Numbered from the stretch's first letter, positions 1-11,532 are shown. The stretch is 64,000 nucleotides of DNA from Leuctra nigra (GCA_934045905.1 OW203764.1:35547328-35611327); one strand, 5' to 3'. Notes: a model not told the origin generated them from the letters alone. Numbers and translations: made by a program.

Positions 1-1228
1 ACCATCAGGTGTGATATTCGACTGCGAGTATTGATTGTGCGTGACTACTGTGCACGCCCAGTGGTGTCATAACGCGTGTTGGTTGGAGTGTCACTGACTT
101 GTGATGAATGATTAATTAATCATCACACCCATCATCAATCCGGTCTAACGTTCCGAATCATTATCACCGCGGATGGTTTCTGATAAGCGGCTAATGAGGT
201 GGGCTGATTATTGATTATTGAGAAATAGGAGTGTGCGTCTATACTTGCAGACAATCGTGTGTTAGCAAAGAAAGGTATGAGGCTCCACCTTTGATTACAA
301 ACTTAACAACAACATTTTATTTCAATTAGGTATATCTCCGTAAGTATGCTGTTAAAAATGGCAGCCATGTATAAATTGACACTTATGAAAATTAATCATA
401 TTGAAGATATTTTGTTCTAATGCATTTTCAAACTGTCAAACGCTGTCAGTTTTATTCCGAAAAAGTCAATCGATTTAATTTAGCAGTAAAATTCTACTTT
501 ATAGTAATAGTGACACACATTTATTTTTGAAATATACTGGATTGTAGCTACCCTCTTTGTACGGAGTGTTTTAACCACGTCAACTTATAACACGAAAAGT
601 TTTAACATAATGACAAAATTGTCAGCTCCAAGTTATAATGAGAAAATAAATTCGGGCCCAATTTAGTCCAGCTCCTTGCTGAAGTGAATTAAGATACTAT
701 GATTAATCGTGGTTAAGCACATCCCGGCGAAATTCATCTTCATAGAGGAGTCCTCTGGGTCCAAGCATTAGCCACGGTTCTAGATTTTAACGCGATACCC
801 GGCCAGTTTCCAGCGAACGAGATTTTGCTTTATGCTTGCAAACTTGGGCAAGAGATATCAAAAGGAGGTAATTATCCGTCAAAATATTTGACATCAGAGG
901 CTCTGCCATATTGGCAGTGACACAAACACACAAACATTCAACATAATTACTTTCACAAACACGTAGAAATGTCCAGAGCGATGAATTGAAGTGAAATAAG
1001 GAGCCGGATGATAAATATATTAAAAGGACGCTCCTTGCTCGCTCTTTTCGACTGAAGTCGTCTTTGAAGTCGAGCCACGAAGGCATAGAGCGAACATAAA
1101 TTTCAGGTAATTTCGGAGGGAATTTTCAATTGGAAGTGTTACATGCGGAACGCCGAGAACGGTGCGCTCAAGTGATGTATATAGAGGCAATGACGCGGTC
1201 ACCTTTACTTCGTGTGGGACTGGATCGG
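1..1228. other. Unannotated AT-rich sequence
   Basis: No gene, RNA or named element is recognised here. The only frames are short and scattered over both strands. A short attaattaat-type palindrome lies near 111-122. Nothing further can be supported. Confidence 0.5.
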
Positions 1229-1330
1229 GCTGGAGCGGGAACTCGCTGGAGCTGGAACTCGCTGGAGCTGGAACTCGCTGGAGCTGGAACTCGCTGGAGC
1301 CGATCGGAACGGGCTGGAGCCGATCGGAAC
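1229..1330. repeat. 16-bp GC-rich minisatellite
   Basis: About four tandem copies of a 16-bp unit, gctggagctggaactc, are followed by two diverged copies containing gctggagccgatcggaac. The array is far more GC-rich than its surroundings. Because 16 is not a multiple of three, the same text is read in rotating frames, which explains the short overlapping frames on both strands. They are not evidence of coding. Confidence 0.85.
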
Positions 1331-1410
1331 TAGAGGCGACAATGCATCACGCACATTTCCTACGCATCGACGTTGTAGCCCATCCTGCTTCACATAGAAT
1401 AAACATAAGC

Positions 1411-1441
1411 GTACGTATTTTATACGTAAGTAAAATACGTA
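1411..1441. repeat. 11-bp inverted repeat hairpin
   Basis: The arms tacgtatttta (1412-1422) and taaaatacgta (1431-1441) are perfect reverse complements around an 8-bp loop. It is AT-rich, with no T tract or other context that gives it a role. Confidence 0.6.
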
Positions 1442-1485
1442 TCATCCCTACACTTAAATTATAGTGAAGTTGCATGTATCTTTCG

Positions 1486-1873
1486 TTTAGGGCCAGTTTA
1501 TCAATTCTGTCCCAAAACCAGTAGAAGTGGTTTTTCAAGGAATGTCATTGGTTGTTTCCATTATAATATTCATAATCAGTAATAAACTGTTTAAAATTAA
1601 GCAACGCATTGAAAACCTGCCACTTAGGGCTGGTCATTGGTTGTTGCCATGGCAATCTAGTCCTAATCAACTGTTTTAAATTTAGCAGTGTATTGAAAGA
1701 CCGGCCTTAAGTGTCTTTCAATGCCTTGCTAACTTTTAAACAGTCAGTTAGGATTGTTTTGCCATGGCAACAACCAATGACAAACCTTTAGAATTGTCAT
1801 TTCACTTGTCATTTTAGAATTGACAATTGTGACAATCGATAAGAACTTATAACTACTGGTTTAGCAGACTATA
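1486..1873. mobile_element. Fold-back MITE with X-box-like palindromes, copy 1
   Basis: Three related units of about 100 bp sit head to tail and inverted. Units at about 1489-1605 and 1605-1707 share the order tcattggttgtt, a ccatgg palindrome, aactgttt, then attgaaa. The unit at 1709-1790 is the inverted copy, with ctttcaatgccttgcta and gccatggcaacaaccaatg. The right end (actactggtttagcagacta) and the ggccggtctttcaat motif recur in the copy at 61096-61320. The fold-back structure, the lack of any coding frame and a second copy in the window support a non-autonomous DNA element. Its superfamily is not identifiable from the termini. Confidence 0.7.
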
Positions 1874-4800
1874 AGTACATTATTCCATAAGAAAACAGCA
1901 GATAGGTACCTAGTTAAATCTTTCTTTCATAAATATCATATTGAAATGTCACGGATATTTTGAACTGGAGAGTGGTGTCTTGCTAGTAATCCGTCATCAT
2001 GCAATATTTTTGGGTTGAAGAGAATTATATCAGACTGTCCAATTTCTCCATGACTGGTACATTTGATAGGGGATATTCCACGGTCAATTGACCGATCAAT
2101 TGTTTAATTATAGGTTACAGACTAATTTCACTGACTAATTAGTGGACTAAATATCAAATTTTAATTAGTTTATAGCTTTAGGTAGAAGTATAGAGCTCAA
2201 TGCTCTGAGGATTTCAGAAAATTATGCAAATTTCCCGTCTTTAGTTACGGACTTTTTACGGACAAAATATTTGATCATTTTTCACATGAAACAGAATCGT
2301 GATATCCTTAATTTCTTTGGAACTTGGATGCACACGTATAAAGTAACATTACTTCCAAAAAATATACTTTAAAGAATCGCATCCCTAAATTTGATTTGTA
2401 TGCTTGAACATTTAGATATTTTAGGCGAAAAGTGTTTTTAACAATATAGGTAACCGTGTTGTTCTATTTCTATTTTGGTTTCCAACCCATGAAAAAATAC
2501 AATCTAGATATTTTAGTATACGTAACAAAGTTTATGCCTAAAACTAACGTTCAATAAATTGTCATTATTTTCCATTCAATACACTGTTCTATTTATTTTC
2601 AATCGTCAGCAGACAATAGGCGAGTGAACAGAGAGCGAGGTAAAAAGTTCATTTCATCCGCTGCTCTTCCCGTTGGCTATTCACTCACATGAAGGGTAGT
2701 CTTCTGCCCCTGTACTGCGGTGACCCGCATCACACGGCGAGGTGTCGACATTATTGTGCTATCTGCCGCCATTGCGACAGCTGACGACTGATTGGCGAAC
2801 AAATCCGACACAACTCACGCGACGCCAGTACGTGACGTCTGACACTCGACTTTTAATAAGTAAATATTCCGATTATTGCTGACTCATAAATCAATTAATT
2901 AAAGGACTTCGCGACATTCTGTACACTGTACAGCACTAAAGCTGCCATAAGAGATTAATTAATTTTAATTAGTTTTATATTCTTTCAATGTTTGTGATTT
3001 GCTTCTTATTATACATTTTTGTGAGTTTCTGAAATTATAAAAGCAATTAAAGCGGATAGTCCACAATAAAAAGCGTCGTTGCCTCCATTACGGATCCATA
3101 CAAATTGAAATGATGTTCCCATAAAAAGTTATGTCTGATTTGGTCCTCTGAAATTTCGCCGAATTCCATTCCTCCTCACCCTAAAGGGGCAAAGCGTTCG
3201 CCGATGCAACCAAACCATTGGAACAAATTAACAAAATTACATCATTGAAATACAGTAAAGTCGGAAGTTTATTAGTTAAGGATTGTCGTTGCGAAGACTT
3301 TGGAATTTCGACCGAAGAACCGAACAAGTAGACAAGAAAGTTCAACATCTCTCGAGCCTGTTTCCCAAATGAACTATTCCAGCTGTGCTCTTCTCCACAC
3401 AATTCCACGGAGTTTATTACGACGGAATGAATTAAAATTTTCTTCTTCATATAGTTCAACTAACCAACATTTTACGACGGCGAACCTGAAATTATTCTGA
3501 GATTGGAAATAGTAACAGCCCTCCATGACTTCAATGACCCTACCTCATACCACTCACAGCTTTTATGATTGCAGCGCAGATCAAAATTGTGTATAATTTA
3601 TTCAATTTGGGTCCGCATGACGTGGTTTAAATGATTTTGTAAGTTTTCATTGCTCAGTCTCAAGTAGTACTAACATTTTCATTGCAGGTCACATACATAA
3701 AAGTTTAAAAGCAGCATGTAAAATAATACATTATTACACTCTTATGCAGGTTGAAGCTTTAAAGCTTTACAACGCAATGTCACCCGTTCTTATAGAAATG
3801 CAACCCTAAGACAAAACTGCTCTATGAAATTGAATCGGATTTTGTAGTCTTTTCTGTTTATTATCAACCCGGAAGAACGTTATTCTGACATAATTCTAGA
3901 AACTGGATTTTTGTACACACTCAAAACCATTCCAATCTGTGCCCCAGCTTTCGACCGCCAACATTCGGACGCAATACCAAAATTTTCAGGCGGTGTACTA
4001 TTATTTAACGTATTTTTCACGCACATTTCACTTTACACCGAAGCATCATTAAAGTCGGTTCGGTGCGAAAATTCTACCATTCCAACAAAAACTACACCAT
4101 TTTCACATTTTTTATGAGTGTGTCTTTTCTTCAGTTACATAATTTAAGTTGTGGCAAGTTCATTACAAAGTTGTACTTTGAGATTTATTTGAAACGAATA
4201 AAATAAATTTACTTGTAGGTTATGTAGTGGAAAATAGGTATACGTCAATTCTATGTAATTATTATTTGAATTATTTGAATTCTGATTCAATTACCTACAG
4301 TCATCATGAAGCGTTGATGCATGTTAGTTGCAAAGAAAAGCCTCAGTGATAAATTAGGTGTCAGAATCCAAAGAATAATTAGTTCACTTTAATTATATGT
4401 CTGAATTATGAAACTTAACATTGTGGATGTAATGGGGAAGTTTTTCAGAATTAGCTGGAAAATATAATACTTTGAAGATGGAATAGGTGTTGCTCGATGC
4501 AGAGTAATCCAGCGCGGCGTGGGAATCCGCCATGTGGTTGGCAAACAACCTGAGAAACTATTGTTATTATCATCACATTCTCCTCTTTTCTTCTTCAGTT
4601 CGTACTTTGTTCGAAGTTTGAAATAAAATGGCCGAGAATACAGCCTGTGTACCTGCACGGAGATCTTCTCAAACCGAATAACCCATTACTGCGGTTATTT
4701 TAACATTCATTTGAATGCTTTTGGTAAATCGTGTATTTAATAGTCAATATTATTCTAATATTTCGTGTTTTTATACACGTGACTTCGACGTTCGAACCGG

Positions 4801-5339
4801 AATAATATTGATGCACGCTTTACAAAGCTATGAAATTAATTTCAACCTACAAACATTTATTTAGGTCTGCAACTGCAAGTAACAAATATTTTGCTTGGCA
4901 TAGTTGAAGTAACTATTAAACTAAAACAGTATTTTTAATCATTCACGGTCTATTTGGTGCCAGATCAAATTCGAATTGGTATAACCGATCCTCACTTCAC
5001 TGATACACAGATTTAATTATGAACGGATTCTGAATGTATATTAATTATCAAGTGGAGCGGTCGCTCCACCCAGCCAAGTCGTACTATACACTCACAGTCA
5101 CTCAACATACCGTAAATGCCTAATAAACCGAGGAGCAGACCAAACACTTTTACTGTAAGCAACAACATAGCATTTTCGGCCTACTGGATATCAAAATTGA
5201 AAAATCTCACATTGTTGCGAAATATCTTAATTTCGAGCTATGGCTCACCCCACACCTACTAAATTTGGGAACAACAGGTTGTGCCTTTTGCGAGCTAGAG
5301 GGCCGTGAAAACAGTGAAATTACACCCCTTTTAAAACCT
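1874..5339. other. Unannotated sequence with one GC-richer block
   Basis: Mostly AT-rich sequence without a supportable gene. The block at about 2640-2860 is richer in CpG than its flanks and could be a regulatory or relic exon segment, but it carries no long frame. A small palindrome, ggtcaattgacc, lies near 2080. A short hairpin, ggagcg/cgctcc, lies near 5055. Nothing else is recognised. Confidence 0.4.
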
Positions 5340-5978
5340 ATCTCCATCTGATTCAGATTCAGATATCAGGAAACGTTGCTTCACCGCCACAGCCTAAACG
5401 GCTTAACCGATCGACTTGAAATTTTTACCACATGTGCACTTTTGGCGTCTGAGGTGCCTTTTTATACAACCAACCGGAAGCCGCCATTTTGAAACCGAAG
5501 GTGACGTCATATCTCGAAAACGGCTACACCGATCGGAATAAAACTATCGCCAAATGATTCAGACGGTCATCTTTATGGAATATCAATAGTCAAAATATAC
5601 ATTTATTATTACCGAAACCGGAAATGACGTCATAAAAATGAAGAATAAGAATTGAATCGCCTCTTACTACATAACCACATATTCAGAAGGCTTATAATGA
5701 TACATAACATTTATAGAAATAAATTCTAGATAGCCGTAATTTCAGCCGCCATTTTGAAAACCGGAAGTGATGCCATATCTCGAAAACGGCTGGACCTATT
5801 AGAGATTGGAACGATGCTTTCGCAATTCTTCATGGAATATCATTTTAAGCTTATATTTAGCACCAAACACAATTTTCGTAGTAACCAATTCGGAAACGGC
5901 GTATTTTTTTATGAGGAAGTAGTCATTGTTGCTCCGATATGTGTTACAAGTTGTGTAAATAAACTAAAAAAATGAGTG
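5340..5978 (+). repeat. Degenerate dispersed repeat with CRE palindromes
   Basis: Similar segments recur: a gccgccattttgaaa core, then ggaag, then tgacgtcatatctcg, then gaaaacggct, at about 5480-5530 and 5748-5795, with a related segment near 5610-5640. TGACGTCA, the CRE/ATF palindrome, is intact at 5502-5509 and 5625-5632. The third copy has decayed to tgatgccat. The part from about 5690 to 5978 is homologous, inverted, to 63707-63990, so it belongs to the same dispersed element as the adjacent fold-back. The segment near 5400 (cggcttaaccgatcg) resembles a text that recurs in many arthropod repeats. Confidence 0.65.
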
Positions 5979-6378
5979 ATATCCCCATAAAAAAACACTC
6001 CGTGTAAAAATACCAGCAGTTGAAGAGCCAAGTCTCTTCAACCATAAAAAATATAAGAAATCTAAAAATTCAGCACTGAAAAGTAGTGATATCAAAAAAT
6101 GGGCCAAGTCAAAACTTCATTTTAAAAACCAAAATATACTTGGCGCATCGTTTTTCATATTATATAATTTAGGCACATTTAATTTCTGGCATAAATACTT
6201 CTATACTATTTATATACACGATGCGCCAAGTATATTTTGGTTTTTAAAATGAAGTTTTGACTTGGCCCATTTTTTGATATCACTACTTTTCAGTGCTGAA
6301 TTTTTAGATTTCTTATATTTTTTATAGTTGAAGAGACTTGGCTGGTATTTTTACACGGAGTGTTTTTTATGGGGATAT
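5979..6378. mobile_element. Large fold-back element, copy 1
   Basis: Long inverted arms, 5979-6150 and 6219-6378, start and end at gatatcccc/ggggatat and meet around a loop of about 68 bp. Recognisable paired pieces include tacttggcgcatcg, aagtcaaaact, agtagtgatatcaaaaaatg and aaaaacactccgtgtaaaa. The left arm has an extra segment of about 12 bp in the gttgaagag motif, which looks like a local duplication. There is no coding frame. A second copy lies at 63307-63706, and homology extends outward on one side only (5690-5978), so the fold-back may be one end of a longer element. Confidence 0.8.
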
Positions 6379-6929
6379 TAGTACTACTTTAATATAAAAT
6401 ATGTATTAGTTCTTGATTTCAAGATTTTGTTTGTACATTATTTCTAATTTCTAGTGCAAATTCAGTGAAAAAATACATTCTAAACACATGATATCGTCTG
6501 AAAAAGACTATTAGTTATTACATAAGAAATAAGAAAACGAAAACTCATTTCTGTTGAGCTTAGAAAACGCAAGTATATTTCTAAAAAAAATGTCCTCATA
6601 CTTTGCAAACCCGCGTGCCTTCCTGGAGGAATATGGCTAATGCAGAGTCTGCTCGGATGCTTTACGATTCAGTGCTATTACAGTGGTAGTAACTTGGAAG
6701 TAGTAATTAGACTAGCCATTATCGTAGCTCTTGCTTTTCTTAAAACACATAAAACAAAGAGTAGACTAGTTGTCTATGCGGAGGTTTTTACAGTGGATTT
6801 CATTATTTTTATTAACCAAATGTTATATTTTTACTATTCCCTTGTCATGAAACGTACCACAATTAAAGTGTTTTTATAATCTGACTGTTTTTCATGTTGA
6901 ATCTACCTGAAATGCACACGCTATTTATT
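6379..6929. other. Unannotated sequence
   Basis: AT-rich sequence with one open frame (79 codons from 6640, plus strand) whose translation has no recognisable domain. No RNA or repeat was seen. Confidence 0.4.
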
Positions 6930-7116
6930 GTTTTGCGGCAGTAAAGTTCTGGACTTGTACTCCAGCTATCCCGGGTTCGATTCCCGCGCGATCCTTCCTG
7001 ACTGAGGATTTATCGTGGTTTCCCTCAGTCGAGAAGCATCTGGAAGAACTTCCCCTTCTTCCATAGACAGGCCTGATTCTACATCATCTTCATAATCATA
7101 CATCCATAAAAAAAAT
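6930..7116 (+). mobile_element. tRNA-derived SINE (5' truncated)
   Basis: A Pol III B-box, ggttcgattcc, at 6974-6984 follows a tRNA-like anticodon arm (ctggacttgtactccag). The body shares tccttcctgactg, a tcgtggtttccctcagtcga block and the cataatcat stretch with the copy at 12604. The element ends in a short A run at 7108-7115, as SINEs do. The A-box region is not convincing, so this copy is probably 5' truncated or decayed. It is not a functional tRNA gene, since no acceptor stem closes it. Confidence 0.75.
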
Positions 7117-8911
7117 ACACCAAATTAATTGTCCTTGTGTTTGACTGATCAATAAAGTTCGCTTTCAGCTAGAAGTTGAAATGAAAGTGTTAGCAAGTAG
7201 AAGTGATTGCTGTAGGAAAAGGAAATCGTGTACTGTTGCCATGGAAACAAACATCACTGTGATTGGCGTTGGAGACCAAGCAATTACAATGTCAAGGTCA
7301 TATTGAAATATGGAATACAGTTCAAGGTCGACGCTGATTGCGCATGCGCACAACGCGTTTGAATCAAACAAGGTGGAAAATGGGCCTAGTTATAATGTTT
7401 CAATCATCGGACAATTTTATCTTGAAATGTACATAATTTATTATATTTAGTGATTCGCCCGTACTATTCGCATTTAGTGAGGACGTGGGGTTATCTCTTT
7501 AGTTACAAATCAGTTAGTTATTGATAATGCTGACATGATCGCTGTGTTTATGAGAAGATACCTCTACCTATTTGGAGAATCAATAAATATTATAAAAATG
7601 AGACATTTTCAGAAAATCGTTGAGTATTTTAAAACAAGATTGAACTATCCCTGAGTATATTATGATCGTTGGCCAGAGTAATCATTGTATTACATTATTA
7701 TTTATAAACACAGAAACTAAATTAAACTAAGATTATATTTGAAATATAGTCATACGAACATGTTATTAGTATTCAAAGATGTATGCTTCGCAAAGGCTCA
7801 CAGCATCTCAAGTGAAACTTGATACGCTTTCGGTTTCCCATCTAACTTCCAGACAGTAAAACCAGCGAGATGTCATCCAAAACCACGCTCCCAGTTACGT
7901 AATATGAAAACAGATGAAACGAAATCGCATGTATATTTCTGCTATCTCTGTGTTGCTCGCGATGTTCTCTTGTTTTATGCGCCGCGGCGTCGCATTGTGT
8001 CGAGTCGAGGCGAGATAATGCGACCAGTGGCGTCGCGGCGGTCACTTGATGAACTCGCCGGCCGAGTATGTGGCGGAAAATAATTAAAGTGGACGTCCAG
8101 AGAATTTCACTCCACTGCATTGGAATAAAAAATAGTAAAGTAGACCGAGTGGATTAGATGGGGTTGTAGATAGGTTCGTAGCGAGGGGTTGAAACAAGAA
8201 GCACTAAACTGAATGAGAAAGTTTTGGATTTGTGGCCTAACAGAGTGGAGTGACTTTTAATAGGATGCAGAATTACAGAAAGAGCAGTTTAAAGCGTATT
8301 TCACTTTCAATACAGAGTGAAAAACAATTTAATCGGTGCGCTGAATAGAAACAACCGTCGTTTGCTCTCAAAGAGAATGTAAGTCCTTTGTTTAAACAAA
8401 TCGATCGATATGACTCTGGATTTCCAAGTCTCTGACACGGCGTCAACTCTTATCACAGCAATGTCACAGCATATCAAGAAATGTTCAGCACATAGAACAG
8501 AGCCAAGTTGAATAAATCATGGCGGCGTAATGTTTCTGCACTAGCGTTCTGCAAAACACTTTGATCTAGCTTCAGCATGAGCCAAGGAAATGACATTGTT
8601 TCACGTTTTCATATACACTCTGAAGTATTAATTGACAATTGTCATCACTTTCAGACGATATAAATTAAATAAAAAGCAGCAATAGGAATGGACCGTGCAG
8701 GAAATAAGTACTTGCAATGAGTACTTACTGTCACGCTAACTAACGTAGCATGCGATAACTATTTCAAGTAGAAAAACAGCTATCATCGAAATATGGATTT
8801 TTTAAGTGCTGTGCCGCTTGGAAAATAATTCCAACTTCGAGATTTTAATAAGTTGGTATTACAACCAAAAATGATGTCTAGTTGCGCGTCAAATTGGCGT
8901 GAGCCGTGGAA
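7117..8911. other. Unannotated sequence with a CpG-rich block
   Basis: The stretch at 7975-8070 is conspicuously CpG-rich (gccgcggcgtcgc and similar) in an AT-rich surround and could be a regulatory island. A gttgccatgg half X-box lies at 7235-7244. No supportable gene, RNA or element was found in the rest. Confidence 0.4.
7339..7350. promoter_or_regulatory. NRF-1-type palindrome
   Basis: TGCGCATGCGCA is the perfect palindromic NRF-1 (insect Ewg) binding consensus, and it is followed by caacgcg. There is no recognised downstream gene, so it may be fortuitous. Confidence 0.4.
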
Positions 8912-8935
8912 TATCCCACATCTGCCACCAATTGT
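8912..8935 (-). other. LTR-retrotransposon primer-binding-site remnant (tRNA-Leu type)
   Basis: On the minus strand, tggtggcagatgtgggata resembles a primer binding site complementary to the 3' end of tRNA-Leu (…ATCCCACNNCTGCCACCA). It is preceded by ACA plus a 2-nt spacer, as expected at the end of a TG…CA long terminal repeat. No gag/pol frame remains nearby, so at most this is a fragment or recombined relic. Confidence 0.35.
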
Positions 8936-9301
8936 AATAGGATACAAATTATTTGAAAGAAACTAGTTTTTAGTAAAATAAGATGAAACACACACCAGGT
9001 AAGTATTTGAACCAAGTCGACTAATCCAAATGTTTTGCAATTCAAGTAGTTTCACCATTTTGTTTTAATTTTACAGCGCTGCTAGCTAGTAGGAATATTG
9101 GGCCGCGTGACATCCATGACCTACACATCAGCAACTCTTCAACAGCATAGAATGCAGGCAGATCGGATACAAGAAAGACGTTCCAGCCGTTCCAGAAGAC
9201 TTCCAGGATCTGCGCTGTGGAGGAGCGAAGCTGGTGACCTTGACGCAGGGAGGCGATGTTGACATTTCAATAAATAATTACATTTCCCGTAGAATCTACA
9301 C

Positions 9302-9410
9302 CATGGTGGTATATAGGTTAGGTGAGTGAACCAAAGCTGAGGCAGTGGTACAAGAACGCACGCGGTTCCGCGCGCTGCCGCAGCGCGCGCTGCGATCACC
9401 CGGTCTGACG
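9302..9410 (+). repeat. Inverted-pair repeat, left copy, with TATATA and GC hairpin
   Basis: The first 25 bp (9302-9326, starting catggtggtatataggttag) match 11508-11532 perfectly in inverted orientation. The far end, cacccggtctga (9397-9408), also matches inverted at 11414-11425. Between them lies a GC-rich hairpin: gcgcgctg (9370-9377), loop ccg, cagcgcgc (9381-9388). The pair could be terminal inverted repeats of a 2.2 kb element or two insertions of a short repeat. Confidence 0.6.
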
Positions 9411-10131
9411 CTTGTAATGCTAGCATATGCAAGGACGAGGATTTCGCTGACGGCAAAGTGTTATTTCACGCCGCGTTCATTTCTACACTTACGCATATTT
9501 TGTGTTCACAAACGATAAGAATTGTTTACGTATCAGTTTAAGCAATACGCTATTTGTTATACTTATGTAAAAATACAATTAATGTTCTATCACTGTTTTC
9601 ATTGATTTTTTAGTACTGTGCACTGAATGGTTGATATTTGAAATTGCACACGATAAACTATTTCAAACTGAAATGTTACTATTACTAATTAAGTAATTAA
9701 CACATAGGTAGGCAATTAAAATTATGTTTTACGATGTCGTTAATTTTGATAACTTTTTCTTGGTTTGATTTCACTTCAGAGACATTGTTGTTTGTTTGCA
9801 AAGTTGTCGCATTCTTTAGTTTAAATGTAGTTATGAATAATCAACATCATCTTTGTGAGCACACGAAAAAATTAATTGCCCTTTGTCCAAATACACTTTT
9901 CAATGATTCTTCATAACAATCTGGGCTCATTAAGTTCCCGTGATGGAGGCACTTCTGGCAAGATGGCTATTATCAGTCCACAGATAAAACATATTTTACA
10001 TTACCTTTAATTTGTAAGATATTATCCATAGTCTTGACTTTGTGACATCTACATTCATTGTGATCTCAGGGTGAACATAATTTTTCGTCATTTGGTATGC
10101 ACAAACAGGGTTGCATCATGGCATCCTTGAA

Positions 10132-10153
10132 GGGGGGGGGGGGGGGGGGGGGG
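10132..10153 (+). repeat. G homopolymer tract
   Basis: An uninterrupted run of about 22 G. Length is likely polymorphic and prone to assembly error. Confidence 0.85.
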
Positions 10154-10389
10154 AGCCGAACATTTTACAACCCCTACTTTTTCCCTACTTTGACACCTTT
10201 TGCACTGTCAAACTTGTCATTATAGACCTCCTTTAGATTGCAGATATGACAGACCCAACATGCTCTATAAGTTAATTTGAAACTAATCTAAGATAGTCAG
10301 TTATAAAAAATTTCGCCGCGCGGCAGTTTTCTGGGTGTCAAGAACCCATTGAGCACGGCTAGACCACTTATTTTTGCAAAATCTGTTTG

Positions 10390-10424
10390 CCCCCCCCCCC
10401 CCTCCCCCCCCCCCCCCCCCCCCC
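10390..10424 (+). repeat. C homopolymer tract
   Basis: About 35 bp of C with a single T at 10403. With the G run about 240 bp upstream it forms an oppositely oriented G/C pair that could fold or form G-quadruplexes. Confidence 0.85.
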
Positions 10425-11413
10425 GCCGGGCTAAATTGTTGGAATTCATTCAACACTGTGCATAAAAGTATGATTTTAATTAATGATAATATCGGACAAT
10501 GCGTAGACACGTCACGTTCATATGGCATAAGTCGATATCGTATTACTATTATCATATTAATATTATCATTAATTACAATTATGTTTTCCACAGACAGAAT
10601 TATGTGACATATTGTCCAGTCTTTCATGTGTTGCTTTGCTATCTATACTTTCATTGTGATCTTGTGAAATATCATTTATCTATATGTATACCTTCGCCGC
10701 GTGAGATACGTAAGGACATAATGTCATACTTATATCATATTATCATAATAAAACAAATGCATTTTTATGCAGAAAACCCTGAAGAAGCTAGGAATCAGCT
10801 GATCAACATGATGTCATTCTTTATTCTAATTGGCTGAATGGCTGTAAAGGAAGGCGGGGTCTACGCCGCATGAGTCGAGCCGAGGCGGCCGCGATCTGAG
10901 GCAAATGTATTTGAAAATTTGTGTAGACGAAACTATTCAATATTTTTGCATGCCGTTTCTTTTGTTATGGCAGTCGAGAAGCTGGGAATGTTACGAAAAA
11001 ATGGCAACTGCTTGGTTTGTATATTCTTGCCGGAATTGAGTGTTATGTTTTCAATTTGGCGGAATTTTAATCAAGTCGAAATAAAAAAATAATTTTGACC
11101 ATTATATGTTGACATTTTGACCATACATGCAGCGACAAATATGTTCGTGACATTGCCAGCTATATTATGTTTTTTTAAGATTTGTTTTAGCTCGTCTAGT
11201 TTTGGACATAGAGCTGATTTTATGAATAAGGGTGGTTATCCCCGTTTTTGTTGAATTTAAGGGTGAAGGAGTCAAACCACAACTTGCCAACGGTTCTTTT
11301 TGGATTTAACGCGTCAAAATACATAGGAATATCGACGTTGGCAACTTTTGACAGACCTTCCCGCCAAGTTGTGATGTTTTACTTCTGTTCCGCGACTATC
11401 AGCCCGCCGTTCA

Positions 11414-11532
11414 TCAGACCGGGTGACGCTCACGCGCCTGGCGGTGGAACTGTGAACAGCGTGCCTTTTGAGACCGCGCGGGCAATAGGAACGAGATAGG
11501 GCGTTCTCTCACCTAACCTATATACCACCATG
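11414..11532 (-). repeat. Inverted-pair repeat, right copy
   Basis: This is the reverse-oriented partner of 9302-9410. A 25-bp perfect match lies at 11508-11532 and a shorter one at 11414-11425. The middle is GC-rich (accgcgcgggc) but diverged from the left copy. The tatata motif is preserved in both. Confidence 0.6.

Larger units (their letters stand above)
9411..11413. other. Unannotated sequence between inverted copies
   Basis: There is no recognisable transposase or other domain between the two inverted copies. Open frames crossing the C tract translate to proline- or glycine-rich strings and are artefacts. Sequence near 10840-10910 is CpG-rich. If the inverted copies bound one element, this would be its non-coding interior. 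Confidence 0.4.

Noticed and set aside
6940..6990. tRNA gene
   Set aside because: A B-box and anticodon-like arm are present, but no acceptor stem closes and the sequence continues into a SINE body. The same applies at 12604 and 56960.
9139..9456. 105-codon minus-strand frame
   Set aside because: It overlaps the inverted-pair repeat and its Ala-rich stretch comes from the GC hairpin.
10301..10627. Glycine- or proline-rich protein
   Set aside because: The Gly/Pro run is only the translated C/G homopolymer. The same holds at 46701-47032 and 47697-47981.
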